From the NCBI RefSeq assembly GCF_902499175.1, contig NZ_CABVQC010000059.1, positions 1 through 60,939 on the forward strand: a DNA stretch of 60,939 bases, read 5' to 3'. The notes under the pieces are model-generated. The model saw only the letters and a program-made list of their open reading frames with translations, ran no database searches and had not been told where the DNA came from. Positions within the stretch are counted from its first letter, which is position 1, and every line of letters starts with the position of its first letter. Source of the stretch: Burkholderia aenigmatica (lineage in GTDB: Bacteria > Pseudomonadota > Gammaproteobacteria > Burkholderiales > Burkholderiaceae). Shown one piece after another: positions 42,759-52,624 of the stretch. The translations under genes and the position numbers were made by a program.

Positions 42759-44003
42759 GTGAATCGTCAGTTCCTTCTGTGCCTCAGTCGTGTCGGCACG
42801 TGCATGGGTACGATGGCATTTGCCGGAGCATTGCCAATACTTCGCTCGGCGTGGCACATGGACGCAGCAACTGCAGGGTCGATCCAGACCGCGTTCAATC
42901 TCTCCAACGCACTTGCACTCCTCGTTACCGCGTGGCTTTCGGATAGTCTGGGCGCTAAACGTGTGTACTTGGCCAGTACGTGGGCGGGCGCTGCTGCGTT
43001 GATTATCTTTGCGATTTTCGCCCGTTCACCTCATACCGCGTTGCCCCTGATCGTGCTTGTTGGTCTGACACAAGGGGGGGCTTACGCCCCGGTGCTGCTC
43101 CTGGTTGCGGAACTGAGTCCGGCGGCGGAGCGCGGTCGCGGGATGGGACAGATTCTGGCTGCAGCATCGATGGGTTATCTGCTTTCGGTGTTTCTTTCGA
43201 TGTGGGCCGCGACTACTTACGGTGCGGCGGCAGGGTTCACCATTTGCGCGATAGGTGCATTGGCTGGTGCCGTATTTGGCCAGATCGCTCTCAAAGGCGT
43301 GGAGAATCGACGACACAGTATCGAGGTGTCGGCATCTTCGGAGCCCATCAAGTGGCGGAGCGTGTTTGGCACGACCTCCTTGTGCCTTCTGGTCGGTTAT
43401 GTCGCCCACTGCTGGGAACTGCTGGGAAGTTGGGCCTGGACCCCAACCCTGCTGGCGACCGCACTTCGTGCGTGCAACTTGGGAGCGATGACGACGAGCC
43501 TGATTGTAGCCGGCACAATACACCTGTCTGGCATGGTCGCCACGGGAGTAGTCGGTACGCTGTCCGATCGATGGGGGCGAGCACGCGTACTCATTTGCGT
43601 TGGCGCAATGGGGGCGTTGTGTTCCATGCTTATGGGTTGGTCAGAACAATGGGGACCTGGCTGGGTGATCGCTTTGGTCGCAACCGGCAGTTTCTTCATT
43701 CTTGCCGACTCGGGCGTACTTTCGGCCGCCATGACTGACGAGGTGCCCGCTGCGTATCTGGGACGGGTGATGGGCGTCAGATCGATTCTCGGGTTTGGCG
43801 TTGGGGCGTTCGCGCCCATGACATTCGGGGCAACACTCGATTGGACCCATCATTGGGGATGGGCGTATATGCCGCTCGCTGCGGGCGGGATCATTGCATC
43901 TCTTGCTGCCTTAGCATTACGAAATAGTAGCCAGTCAAGCGAGGCCGAGTCGCATCAATCGCAATCGTCCATCGTTCACAAGCGCGACTTCGAACGTACG
44001 TAG
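42759..44003 (+). CDS. Major facilitator superfamily transporter
   Basis: A 414-residue, roughly twelve-segment MFS carrier. WLSDSLGAKRVYLAST and TLSDRWGRARVLICVG are the two copies of the cytoplasmic loop motif, in the two halves. GGGAGGT stands five bases before a GTG at 42759, which I prefer over the ATG at 42735. The pattern is like nitrate/nitrite- or cyanate-type and aromatic-acid permeases, but cargo cannot be assigned. It lies between the desulfinase operon and an exported esterase, so it may carry an acid released by that esterase or a product such as sulfite-related anions. Confidence 0.82.
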   Translation: MNRQFLLCLSRVGTCMGTMAFAGALPILRSAWHMDAATAGSIQTAFNLSNALALLVTAWLSDSLGAKRVYLASTWAGAAALIIFAIFARSPHTALPLIVLVGLTQGGAYAPVLLLVAELSPAAERGRGMGQILAAASMGYLLSVFLSMWAATTYGAAAGFTICAIGALAGAVFGQIALKGVENRRHSIEVSASSEPIKWRSVFGTTSLCLLVGYVAHCWELLGSWAWTPTLLATALRACNLGAMTTSLIVAGTIHLSGMVATGVVGTLSDRWGRARVLICVGAMGALCSMLMGWSEQWGPGWVIALVATGSFFILADSGVLSAAMTDEVPAAYLGRVMGVRSILGFGVGAFAPMTFGATLDWTHHWGWAYMPLAAGGIIASLAALALRNSSQSSEAESHQSQSSIVHKRDFERT

Positions 44004-44102
44004 GATTCGAGCTTGAACAAGCGCAGGCCCTCTGTGCGTCGTAGCAACATGTCTGCTGCGGCTCGTAATGCCTGCCGGCATACTTCAGCACAGCAGATGA
44101 AA

Positions 44103-45764
44103 ATGAACGAGGAATACACGGTGACACGCCGTTTCCATAGAGCAGGGGCCGCAATCAGCATTTTTGCCGCCATAACGCTTTTAGCCCTTGCGGCTTGTGG
44201 AAGTCCGGCCAGCAACATCACAACGCCGACGACAATGCAGGTACGGAGTGTTGCTGACGCATGCTCGTCAATGGCCAGTAGCGACGTCCCTGCTAGCGCT
44301 ATCGCATTGCCTACGCAGGGCGCCATAGTCACGTCGGCGTCGTTGATTGCAGCCGACAGAGCCACTGGATTGCCGAGCTTTTGCAAGGTTCTTGGGAAAG
44401 TGCTTGCCCCCAATCGGGCTGATCCTGCGATTACTTTCGAAGTCAATCTTCCCACTACCTGGAACTTCAAGGCGTTGCAGTTGGGCGGATCCGGGTTTGA
44501 CGGCCTCTTGGTATCTGGCCTGGGCGGACTAATCGGCGGTGTGCCGAATTGGCCATCGGACGAACAGCAGCCGATATCCATGAACTACGTCACATTCGGC
44601 AGTGACGCCGGTACAACCGTCGATGGCGCGTTTGGCCTGAATGCGCAGGCTCTGGCGAATTACGGTGGGGAGAGCGTTAAGCGCACTCACGATGCGGCGC
44701 TTTACCTCATCAAAACCTTCTACAACACCGCACCACATCGGATGTACCACATCGGCGGGTCAAAGGGCGGCCACGAGAGCTTGGTGGCCGCTCAGCGCTA
44801 TGGCAACGATTACGACGGAATTGTCGCCTACTATCCCGCGAACCAGAATCAGGCGATGGTGCTGTCATGGCTCCGCATGTGGAATGCCGCGTACTCGAGC
44901 AGGGAAGGCGCTCTTAATCCCGCAAAACAGGCTTTGGTCAAAACCAGGGTTCTCGAGGCATGCGATGGGTTGGACGGTGTGAAGGACGGAATCGTGAGCA
45001 ACAACGCAGCATGCGAGGCGAAATTCTCGATCGCCAATCTGCGCTGCTCAGGCGGAGGGGACACCGGAGATACGTGCCTTTCCGACGCCCAGATCAAGAC
45101 GTTGATGACGGCCGCAACACCCATGAAGTTTGCGTTACCGTTGACCAACGGAGTCACGAGCATTGGTCCATACCCGGTCTTTCAAGGAGCTGATGTCGCT
45201 GGAACCCTTTTCGATCCAGTTGGAACTGAAGGTGCCCGCACCGCCTATTTCAATTCGTTCAATCCAGTCGTCAAGTACTTCATCGAGCAAAACCCGAACG
45301 GCACGAGCGTCGGCTTCGACTACCGAACGTGGCAGCCGCGGGTGATGCAACTATCCAGACTCCTGGACGCGACCGACCCGAACCTTGATACGTTCCAAAA
45401 GAGAGGCGGGAAGCTGCTTCTGGTGCAGGGAACAACCGATATGCTGGTGCCGCCCGCCCAGACCACGATGTACTACAAGCAGGTTGCTGCGCGTTATGGC
45501 GAATCGGTCAAAAGTTTTGTCCGTTACTACGTTCAACCGGGTTTTGGTCATGCGAACGGTACCTTTGCGTTGCAATGGGACTCCTTGACGGCACTGGACG
45601 TCTGGGTCGAATCGGGACAGGCGCCGATCAATCCGGTTGTGAAGGATGGCAATGCTGCCACGAAAGGACGTACCCGGCCGTTGTGCGAGTACCCACAATT
45701 TCCGAAGTACACGGGAATCGACGATGCAGATAGTGCATCGAGTTTCGTCTGCGTCGATGACTGA
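44103..45764 (+). CDS. Tannase/feruloyl-esterase-family lipoprotein, copy 1
   Basis: About 553 residues from the ATG at 44103. The N-terminus (RRFHRAGAAISIFAAITLLA) ends in the lipobox LAAC, so it is probably a lipoprotein outside the cytoplasm. It has the tannase/feruloyl-esterase alpha/beta-hydrolase fold: nucleophile Ser in HIGGSKGGHESL, acid Asp in GTTDMLVPP and His in GFGHANG. The usual Cys next to the Ser and after the His, which form the family's CS-D-HC disulfide, are absent. It should hydrolyse a carboxylic ester; the substrate is unknown. A paralogue begins at 59795. Confidence 0.83.
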   Translation: MNEEYTVTRRFHRAGAAISIFAAITLLALAACGSPASNITTPTTMQVRSVADACSSMASSDVPASAIALPTQGAIVTSASLIAADRATGLPSFCKVLGKVLAPNRADPAITFEVNLPTTWNFKALQLGGSGFDGLLVSGLGGLIGGVPNWPSDEQQPISMNYVTFGSDAGTTVDGAFGLNAQALANYGGESVKRTHDAALYLIKTFYNTAPHRMYHIGGSKGGHESLVAAQRYGNDYDGIVAYYPANQNQAMVLSWLRMWNAAYSSREGALNPAKQALVKTRVLEACDGLDGVKDGIVSNNAACEAKFSIANLRCSGGGDTGDTCLSDAQIKTLMTAATPMKFALPLTNGVTSIGPYPVFQGADVAGTLFDPVGTEGARTAYFNSFNPVVKYFIEQNPNGTSVGFDYRTWQPRVMQLSRLLDATDPNLDTFQKRGGKLLLVQGTTDMLVPPAQTTMYYKQVAARYGESVKSFVRYYVQPGFGHANGTFALQWDSLTALDVWVESGQAPINPVVKDGNAATKGRTRPLCEYPQFPKYTGIDDADSASSFVCVDD

Positions 45765-46113
45765 GAGAATCAACGTCGCCCGATATCCGATGAAATCAAC
45801 TACCAATCCTCGTCCGTCGCGGCAGCATACCAACCATGACCTGCCGGCCGGGGAGCGCTTCGGGCGTGTCGCCATTCTCCTTCATTGAACTGTGGCCGCG
45901 GCCATGCTCTGCAACGTTGCTTTGGCATTAAGCGTCGATGTGTTGCCAGATGGAGCATTCTGGAAAGGACCAGACTGACCAAGTGACATCACGCGCAACA
46001 CGTGCATTCCGTGACAGCGATCCCCAGTCCATATGAATCACGGAATCGAGACTACGTTAGTTCAATCCGCCAAAGGAGTTATGATGTCCTCGACACAACA
46101 AGTGGAGGACTAC
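45765..46113. other. Intergenic region upstream of the H-NS-like gene
   Basis: About 350 bases with no convincing gene. A 12-bp palindrome TGGCCGCGGCCA occurs near 45894. Two possible starts for the next gene lie at its right end: ATG at 46081 with AAAGGAG and ATG at 46114 with GGAGG. Confidence 0.4.
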
Positions 46114-46416
46114 ATGGCGACTTACAAAGAGCTGAAAGCTCAAGTGGAAGCTTTGGCCGAGAAGGCCGAAGCAGCGCGTGCTGCCGAATTTCAAGCCGTC
46201 GTTGAGGATATCCGTGCAAAGGTTGCGGAATATGGCATTACCGAAAAGGACATCTTCGGAGGGCGGCGAGGCAGAGTGGCGGCGAAGAAGGTAGCGGCGC
46301 CAGTGGAAGCCAAGTACCGGGACCCCAAGACGGGCGCGACGTGGTCCGGCCGTGGCCGCGCACCGGCATGGATCAAGGATGCCAAGAATCGCAATCGATT
46401 CCTGATTCAGGAGTAA
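46114..46416 (+). CDS. H-NS-family nucleoid protein / xenogeneic silencer
   Basis: A 100-residue H-NS-type protein. The N-terminal half is a coiled-coil oligomerisation region (MATYKELKAQVEALAEKAEA). A basic linker with RRGRVAAKK follows, then the C-terminal DNA-binding motif KYRDPKTGATWSGRGRAPAW, typical of Burkholderia H-NS/Bv3F-like proteins. I start at 46114 because MATYKEL is the usual family N-terminus; an in-frame ATG at 46081 with a better ribosome site would add eleven residues. Carried on an island-like segment, it may bind the A/T-richer foreign DNA and keep its genes quiet. Confidence 0.9.
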   Translation: MATYKELKAQVEALAEKAEAARAAEFQAVVEDIRAKVAEYGITEKDIFGGRRGRVAAKKVAAPVEAKYRDPKTGATWSGRGRAPAWIKDAKNRNRFLIQE

Positions 46417-46492
46417 GACTCGGTGCCAACGAGTGCCCGGCTGCGTAGCGACATCGCTCAGCAGACGGCCAATTTCTCGCGGCCTCCACGGC

Positions 46493-47473
46493 TTAACGCA
46501 TTTCGAATGCTGACGACCGGCTAGCAAGCCCCTGACGACCGATGCCCGTTAGAGTCTGCAGGCGAGCATGATCTGCTGTTAGAGCGTCCTGGAAGCGAAC
46601 TTTGAGAAAATCCAGCCACTTGCGAGTTCGCTTGTCCATGTATCGGTGCGACGGAAAGACCGCGAATATCTCTTTGCTCTGAAGTACGTGGTCCGGCAAG
46701 ATACGAACGAGCGAGCCATCCTGTAGGCCGTCGAGAACGGAATGTGCCGGAAGCATGCCAATTCCCAGCCCCTCACGGACCGCGACGGTCATCGATTCCG
46801 CGATGTTCACTTTCACTGCACCACGAACTTCTTTCGTGACTCTGCCAGCCGGACCCTCGAGCAGCCACTGGTTTTCCGCGAAAGTCGGAATGCTGAGCAG
46901 AAGGCAATCGTAGTTCGTCAGCTCATCCGGGGTTTTCGGCTCACCGTGGCGCTCCACATAGGATCGCGATGCACAGAGGACGCTGAATGTCGTGCCTAGC
47001 TTCGTCGCGAAGTTCTCTGAATCGGGCAGCGCGTGTACAGCCACCACTGCCATATCCGTCTTACCGTCGTAAAAGTCCGGCATCGACTGGGCCAGGCTCA
47101 GTTCGAAATTGACCTTCGGATGAGATTCTCTGTAGCTTGCGATCGCCGGAAGAATATAGTGCTGCGCGATGCTCGCAAAGCTCTGAATGTGCAGTGTGCC
47201 ATTGATGTCGACGTGATCCGTTATCAAGTCTTGCTTTGCCGAATAAATTTCGGCGAGGATCTTCTGCGCACGGGGGAGAAACCGCTCGCCGGCCTCAGTC
47301 AACGAGAGTTTGCGGGTGCTCCGGATCATCAGTTGCACACCAAGATGAGCCTCCAATTCAGTGACCGAACGGGAAACGGCCCCAGTAGCCAGCTCCAGCG
47401 TCTGCGCAGCCCTCGTAAACGTGCCGGTTTCAATTACCCGCACGAAGGCGCGCATGCTATGTATGAGGTCCAT
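46493..47473 (-). CDS. LysR-family transcriptional regulator
   Basis: A 326-residue LysR protein of the CrgA-like group. The winged helix reads MRAFVRVIETGTFTRAAQTL, LATGAVSRSVTELEAHLGVQ, then MIRSTRKLSLTEAGERFLP; the effector domain follows from about residue 90. It diverges from the FadB-like gene, 524 bases apart, and is the closest regulator to the acyl-CoA operon on its right. No operator could be identified. It differs from the regulator at 35266 in sequence and probably in target. Confidence 0.87.
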   Translation of the reverse strand: MDLIHSMRAFVRVIETGTFTRAAQTLELATGAVSRSVTELEAHLGVQLMIRSTRKLSLTEAGERFLPRAQKILAEIYSAKQDLITDHVDINGTLHIQSFASIAQHYILPAIASYRESHPKVNFELSLAQSMPDFYDGKTDMAVVAVHALPDSENFATKLGTTFSVLCASRSYVERHGEPKTPDELTNYDCLLLSIPTFAENQWLLEGPAGRVTKEVRGAVKVNIAESMTVAVREGLGIGMLPAHSVLDGLQDGSLVRILPDHVLQSKEIFAVFPSHRYMDKRTRKWLDFLKVRFQDALTADHARLQTLTGIGRQGLASRSSAFEMR

Positions 47474-47997
47474 TGGGGCATTTCCTTGGCTAGACGAGTT
47501 CTCTACGGCTCGTCGCTATCTGCGAACTCGCTGACCCGCAACGAATGCATTGGAATTTAACGCGTGTAACCGAGATGCAGGAACGAAGCGGTGAAGCGGC
47601 GGCTTGCAGATGTAGAACACGATGGCCAAGAATTATAGTGGCGAGATTCGCTTGCCAACGAATACCCATGACACCTGCGTCCTCATTCGCTCTCATCGGA
47701 TGTAAAGCGCTGGTCGCGACCTCGAGGCTCAGGTCGGTCGTGTTCGGGAGCCACGTCGCCCTCCCTCTCGGGCAAAACATGCTTTGTACGCCAGCGGAGG
47801 GCGGATGCGTCGCCCAGGTATTGCTTTCGGCCAGCGTACGGATGCCGGGCGGCCTCAACTCCTTGACGCTCCTGCGTTGCCACTACTGCACGTTCGTCGA
47901 TTCCGGCGCTCATTGATTCGTCGCTTCCGACGATGGGCGCCCCGCGCATGGCCTTCTAGACTTCACTGCATTCTGGTCGGTGCCAGTAGGAGTCATC
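47474..47997. other. Long intergenic region before the acyl-CoA degradation operon
   Basis: About 520 bases between divergent LysR and FadB-like genes. Frames of 85-123 codons exist on both strands (e.g. 47545-47916), but they lack motifs and overlap one another, so I do not call them. The region probably contains the operon promoter. Confidence 0.4.
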
Positions 47998-50160
47998 GTG
48001 TTTCAAGGGCAAAGCTTGCGTGTTTCGCCGCTGGGCGATAACGGCATTTTCGAGTTGTGCTTCGATCGTCAGGGCGAATCCATCAACAAGTTCGACCGCC
48101 GGACCATCGATGAATTGCGGCAGGCCAACCAGTACCTGCTGAATCAGGCGAGCCTGCGCGGGGTCCTGGTAACCAGTGCGAAGGACGTTTTCATCGTAGG
48201 TGCGGATATCACCGAATTCGGGGCCAAGTTCGCTCAGCCTGCGGCGGCTATTGCCGCCGATGTGGCGGGAAGCAACGAAGCATTCGTCCAGTTCGAAGAC
48301 CTGCCGGTGCCTTCCGTGGTGGCAATTAATGGCTTCGCATTGGGCGGTGGCCTCGAGTTTGCGCTGACCGGCGCAATGCGAGTCATGTCGAGTGAGGCTC
48401 AGATCGGTGTGCCGGAGGTGAATTTAGGCCTGTTCCCCGGATTCGGAGGCACGGTCCGGTTGGTGCGCATTGCAGGGGCTGCGGTGGCATGCGACTGGGT
48501 TGCCAGCGGCAAACCTGCCAAGCCGGCTGCGGCCTTTGCCGCCGGCGTTGTGGACGAGATTGCAGCGCCGGATGAACTGCGGTCTCGCGCGATCTATTTG
48601 CTTGAGCGGGCGATCGCCAACGAAGTCGACTGGCAGGCGCTACAGGATCGCAAGCGCAAGCCGTTGTCGATGGAGGCAGGACAGGCCGCGGCTGCCTTTG
48701 AGCAAGCTCGCGCGATTGCAGGCGAACGTGGCGCGCCACACCAACCCGCTGCACTGGCTGCAATCGACATGATGGCTGGGGGGGCAGCCCTTGACCGTGC
48801 CGGCGCCCTGGCTTTGGAAGCGCAGGTGTTCGGTGAAATCGCTCGTACTCAAGCTGCGTCGTCAATGGTTCAGACGTTTCTGAGCGAACAGGCTGTCAAG
48901 AAGATCGCGCGAAACTACGCCAAAGGGGCGGAAAAAGTGTCTCGTGCGCTGGTGCTGGGCGCGGGGATCATGGGCGGTGGAATAGCGATTACCAATGCCC
49001 TGCGGAAGATCCCGGTCCGTATGTACGATCTGCAACAGCGAGCACTCGATCAAGGCATGGCCGAGGCGCAAAAGCAAGTCGGTCGTCAGGTCAAGACCGG
49101 GCGCCTGAGCGAGTCCGCAAGCCTCGAGATTCTGTCGGCTGTCCAGCCTCAGCTGGATCTTGCCGGAATCGGCGAGGCGGATGCCGTGGTCGAGGCGATT
49201 GTCGAGAATCTGGACATCAAGCGCAAGGTTCTGGCGGATCTGGAGCCGGCGCTCAAAGAAGGGGCGATCCTGGCGTCCAACACGTCAAGTCTCCGCATCG
49301 ACGAGATTGCGGCTCCGCTCAAGCGTCCTGACCGGTTTGTCGGCATGCATTTCTTCAATCCAGTGCCGATGATGTCGCTCGTGGAAATCGTGCGCGGCAC
49401 GCGTACCTCCGATCAGGCCGTGGCGACCGCAGTGGCCTACGCAACTGCCCTGGGCAAAACTGCCATTGTCGTACGCGATTGCCCCGGGTTTCTCGTCAAT
49501 CGGGTGCTGACCGCATACATGCGGGGCTTCCTGAAGCTGGTTGCGGACGGCGCGGACTTCGAGCAGGTCGACACGGTTATGGAGTCCTTCGGCTGGCCGA
49601 TGGGGCCGGCCTATCTGGAAGATGTGGTTGGTATGGACACGGGTAGCCATGTCAACAATCTCATTTCAGCCGGCTATGCGGACCGCATGCCCGAGTTCGC
49701 TGACGACGCGCTGCGAGTGATGGTGCGTAATGGTCGGTTTGGTCAAAAGAACGGGCTGGGTTTTTACCACTACGAGGCGAGTGCGGCCGGCGGCAAGCCG
49801 CGACGTACATCTTCAACGGACGCACACGCGTTGCTTGCGCAGCTGCAATCCGAGGGGCGCCGGGAATTTACTCGCGAACAGATCGTCGACCGCATGATGC
49901 TCCCGATGGTGCTCGAGGCAGCGCGAACGTTGCACGAAGGTGTGGTCGGAACCGCGGCGGAAGTAGACCTGGCGATGCGGCTTGGTCTCGGTTTCCCTGC
50001 CTATGCCGGTGGCCCGCTCAAGTATGCCGACTGGCTGGGCCTTGCCGAAGTGGTGCGCCGTTGTGACGAGCTGAGCGCACTGGGGCCGGCCTACGAGCCC
50101 AGCCAGCAACTCCGCGCGATGGCGTCGGCAAACGAGCGCTTCTATTCGATTACTCAATGA
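47998..50160 (+). CDS. FadB/FadJ-type enoyl-CoA hydratase / 3-hydroxyacyl-CoA dehydrogenase
   Basis: A 720-residue bifunctional protein. The crotonase domain has INGFALGGGLEFALTG and IGVPEVNLGLFPGFGG with both catalytic Glu. The NAD-dependent domain begins VLGAGIMGGGIAITNA (~residue 320) and has GMHFFNPVPMMSLVEIVRG with the catalytic His, then VRDCPGFLVNR. The GTG at 47998, with AGGAG six bases upstream, aligns with the FadB N-terminus (MFQGQSLRVSPLG). It hydrates enoyl-CoA and oxidises the 3-hydroxyacyl-CoA. It heads the operon with acyl-CoA dehydrogenases, but no thiolase is present in the block. Confidence 0.92.
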   Translation: MFQGQSLRVSPLGDNGIFELCFDRQGESINKFDRRTIDELRQANQYLLNQASLRGVLVTSAKDVFIVGADITEFGAKFAQPAAAIAADVAGSNEAFVQFEDLPVPSVVAINGFALGGGLEFALTGAMRVMSSEAQIGVPEVNLGLFPGFGGTVRLVRIAGAAVACDWVASGKPAKPAAAFAAGVVDEIAAPDELRSRAIYLLERAIANEVDWQALQDRKRKPLSMEAGQAAAAFEQARAIAGERGAPHQPAALAAIDMMAGGAALDRAGALALEAQVFGEIARTQAASSMVQTFLSEQAVKKIARNYAKGAEKVSRALVLGAGIMGGGIAITNALRKIPVRMYDLQQRALDQGMAEAQKQVGRQVKTGRLSESASLEILSAVQPQLDLAGIGEADAVVEAIVENLDIKRKVLADLEPALKEGAILASNTSSLRIDEIAAPLKRPDRFVGMHFFNPVPMMSLVEIVRGTRTSDQAVATAVAYATALGKTAIVVRDCPGFLVNRVLTAYMRGFLKLVADGADFEQVDTVMESFGWPMGPAYLEDVVGMDTGSHVNNLISAGYADRMPEFADDALRVMVRNGRFGQKNGLGFYHYEASAAGGKPRRTSSTDAHALLAQLQSEGRREFTREQIVDRMMLPMVLEAARTLHEGVVGTAAEVDLAMRLGLGFPAYAGGPLKYADWLGLAEVVRRCDELSALGPAYEPSQQLRAMASANERFYSITQ

Positions 50161-50169
50161 GGGCTTGAC

Positions 50170-51417
50170 GTGCACTTCCAGCTTCCCGAAGACGTTCAGC
50201 AAATGCAGCAAACGCTGCGCCGGTTCATGGATGAGCGGATACTCCCTCTCGACAACGAGTATCAGCGCATTGCGGACTCCGGCTGTTTTCCGACGGAGAT
50301 CGTCGAACCGCTCAAGCAGCAGGCGCGCGACGCAGGTCTCTGGAATTTGTTTCTTCCGGGTCTGCTCGACAACGAGCCAGGTACTCGCTTGACCAACATG
50401 CAATACGCGCCGCTTGCCGAGATCATGGGTCGTGTTCCGTGGGCATCCGAGGTGTTCAACTGTAACGCCCCGGACACCGGCAACATGGAGCTGCTGCACC
50501 TCTTCGCGAATCCAACGCAGCGGGATCGATGGCTGGTTCCGCTTCTCGAGGGGACCATCCGCTCCTGCTTCGCCATGACTGAACCGGATGTAGCTTCGTC
50601 AGATGCGACGAACATCCAGACCTCGATCAGGCGAGAGGGCGACGAGTACGTCATCAACGGACGGAAATGGTTCACCACGGGCGCGATGCACCCCAATTGC
50701 AAGTTGGCTATCGTGATGGGGGTGACCGACTTCGATCCGGACGCGGCCAAGCATCGCCGACATTCGATGGTGCTTGTTCCGATGGACACCCCGGGTTTGC
50801 GCATCGTCCGCAACGTGCCGATCATGAGCCACCATCTGCCAGAGGGGCACTGCGAAATCGCGTTCGAGAACGTGCGCGTGCCGGTGTCCAACTTGCTTGG
50901 CGAAGAGCATAGCGGGTTCGCATTGGCGCAAGCCCGCTTGGGACCGGGGCGAGTCCACCATTGCATGCGAACGATTGGTCAGTGTGAAGTCGCGCTGGAC
51001 TTGATGTGCGAGCGAGCGCTCTCTCGTCGCGCGTTTGGCAAGACCTTGTCGGACTTCGCCAACATTCAGGACTGGATTGCATATTCGCGCGTCGAAATCG
51101 ATCAAGCCCGCCTGTTCGTTCTGCAGGCGGCCTGGAAGATGGATACCTACGGCAACAAGTCCGCACACCTGGATGTTTCGGCCATCAAGCTCGTGGCGGC
51201 ACAGCTTCAGACACGCGTCGTTGATCGAGCGATTCAGGTATTTGGTGCGATGGGTATCACACCCGATACGCCGCTGGCTTACCTCTGGTCCTGGGGGCGG
51301 GCAATGCGCTTCTTTGATGGCCCCGACGAAGTTCACCTTCGCGCCATCGCTCGCGCCGAGTTGGCGAAGGCCAAGGAACAGCTCGGGTCAACGGCGCCGT
51401 ACTACCGCCACCATTGA
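50170..51417 (+). CDS. Acyl-CoA dehydrogenase, ACAD10/11-like
   Basis: A 415-residue acyl-CoA dehydrogenase starting with GTG at 50170, nine bases after the FadB-like stop. FAMTEPDVASSDATNIQTS and WFTTGAMHPNCKLAIVMG are the central FAD/substrate motifs. QVFGAMGITPDTPLAYLW and FFDGPDEVHLRAIAR at the C-terminus match the ACAD10/11-type long forms. Such enzymes often handle branched, hydroxylated or longer acyl chains. It would supply enoyl-CoA to the adjacent FadB-like protein. The true substrate is unknown. Confidence 0.9.
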   Translation: MHFQLPEDVQQMQQTLRRFMDERILPLDNEYQRIADSGCFPTEIVEPLKQQARDAGLWNLFLPGLLDNEPGTRLTNMQYAPLAEIMGRVPWASEVFNCNAPDTGNMELLHLFANPTQRDRWLVPLLEGTIRSCFAMTEPDVASSDATNIQTSIRREGDEYVINGRKWFTTGAMHPNCKLAIVMGVTDFDPDAAKHRRHSMVLVPMDTPGLRIVRNVPIMSHHLPEGHCEIAFENVRVPVSNLLGEEHSGFALAQARLGPGRVHHCMRTIGQCEVALDLMCERALSRRAFGKTLSDFANIQDWIAYSRVEIDQARLFVLQAAWKMDTYGNKSAHLDVSAIKLVAAQLQTRVVDRAIQVFGAMGITPDTPLAYLWSWGRAMRFFDGPDEVHLRAIARAELAKAKEQLGSTAPYYRHH

Positions 51418-51637
51418 AGGCTCGCCGTGTGTCGCGTCCATGCCATCCCGGGCAACGGTCTGGCTGTGATGGAGCGAGAAAACATCATTCCTCGGGACTA
51501 GCCCGGGCCGGCTGTACCGATGTGTTCGTCGGTACGGCCAACACTGTCGCTTAGGTACGCGGCATTGCCGCTGATTTTGAGGGGGTTCGAATGCCTTCCT
51601 CATCAAACGTAACACCAGCTTTCAAGGAAGTTGAACG

Positions 51638-52624
51638 ATGAAGACTCGTATCACTGAGATGTTCGACATCCGCTACCCGATCATTCAGGGCGGAATGCAA
51701 TGGGTTGGCACCGCCGAAATGGCTTCCGCGGTGTCAAATGCAGGCGGGTTGGGCATTCTCACGGCACTCACTCAGCCGACACCGGACGCATTGGGCGCCG
51801 AGATTGACCGCTGCAGGACGATGACCGCCCGCCCGTTCGGCGTTAACCTGACCATTCTGCCCACGGTCAAGCCGCCTCCGTATGACGAGTACCTCGACGT
51901 GGTGATCGCGAAGGGCATTCCGGTGGTCGAGACAGCTGGCAGCAGCCCTAAGGAGTTCACCGCGCGCTTGAAGGCCGCGGGCGTTCGGGTGATCCACAAG
52001 TGCACGAGTATTCGCCACGCACTCTCGGCTGAACGCAATGGTGTCGACGTTGTCAGCATCGACGGCTTCGAATGTGCTGGTCACCCGGGAGAAGATGATG
52101 TCGGTGGATTGGTGCTCATTCCGCTTGCGGCACAGGCGCTGAGTATCCCGGTGATTGCCTCCGGTGGCATCGCTGATGGCCGTGGGCTAGCTGCAGCATT
52201 GGCCTTGGGGGCGGAGGGTGTAAACATGGGAACGCGCTTCTGCGCGACCGTCGAAGCACCGATCCACGAAGACATCAAATGTGCACTGGTGTGCGCGAAT
52301 GAGCGAGAGACTAACTTGATCTTCCGTACCCTGCACAATACCGGTCGGGTTCTGCGCAACCAGGTGTCCGACGAGGTGGTCTCGATCGAACGCCGTCCGG
52401 GCGGATGCGAGTTCAAGGACATCCAGCCTCTGGTCTCTGGTCAGCGGGGGCGCGCCGCGTTGCAAAGTGGCCAGGTCGACGCCGGCCTCGTATGGGCAGG
52501 ACAGACTGTCGGGTTGGTCAAGGATATTCCGACCTGTGGTGAATTACTGGAGCGGATGGTGGCCGATTGCCGGGCCGCACTCGCGAGCGCATCCGGCCGG
52601 GCAAGTGGAGCTGCATCATGCTAG
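51638..52624 (+). CDS. PA1024-type NADH:quinone reductase (often annotated nitronate monooxygenase)
   Basis: A 328-residue FMN TIM barrel of the 2-nitropropane dioxygenase superfamily. YPIIQGGMQWVGTAEMASAV, RPFGVNLTILPT, VIHKCTSIRHALSAERNGVD and SIDGFECAGHPGEDDVGGLV agree closely with what I recall of Pseudomonas PA1024, which was reclassified from nitronate monooxygenase to NADH:quinone reductase. In an acyl-CoA block such an enzyme may re-oxidise NADH or act on a pathway quinone or enoyl compound. Its last seven bases overlap the next gene (tcATGctag), so the two are translationally linked. Confidence 0.85.
   Translation: MKTRITEMFDIRYPIIQGGMQWVGTAEMASAVSNAGGLGILTALTQPTPDALGAEIDRCRTMTARPFGVNLTILPTVKPPPYDEYLDVVIAKGIPVVETAGSSPKEFTARLKAAGVRVIHKCTSIRHALSAERNGVDVVSIDGFECAGHPGEDDVGGLVLIPLAAQALSIPVIASGGIADGRGLAAALALGAEGVNMGTRFCATVEAPIHEDIKCALVCANERETNLIFRTLHNTGRVLRNQVSDEVVSIERRPGGCEFKDIQPLVSGQRGRAALQSGQVDAGLVWAGQTVGLVKDIPTCGELLERMVADCRAALASASGRASGAASC

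Noticed and set aside
47545..47916. A 123-codon plus-strand frame upstream of the FadB-like gene
   Set aside because: No motif, odd Cys/Arg composition and overlapping frames of similar length on the other strand.
51638..52624. 3-Nitropropionate detoxification by a nitronate monooxygenase
   Set aside because: The protein follows PA1024, which is a quinone reductase; no other nitronate gene is nearby.
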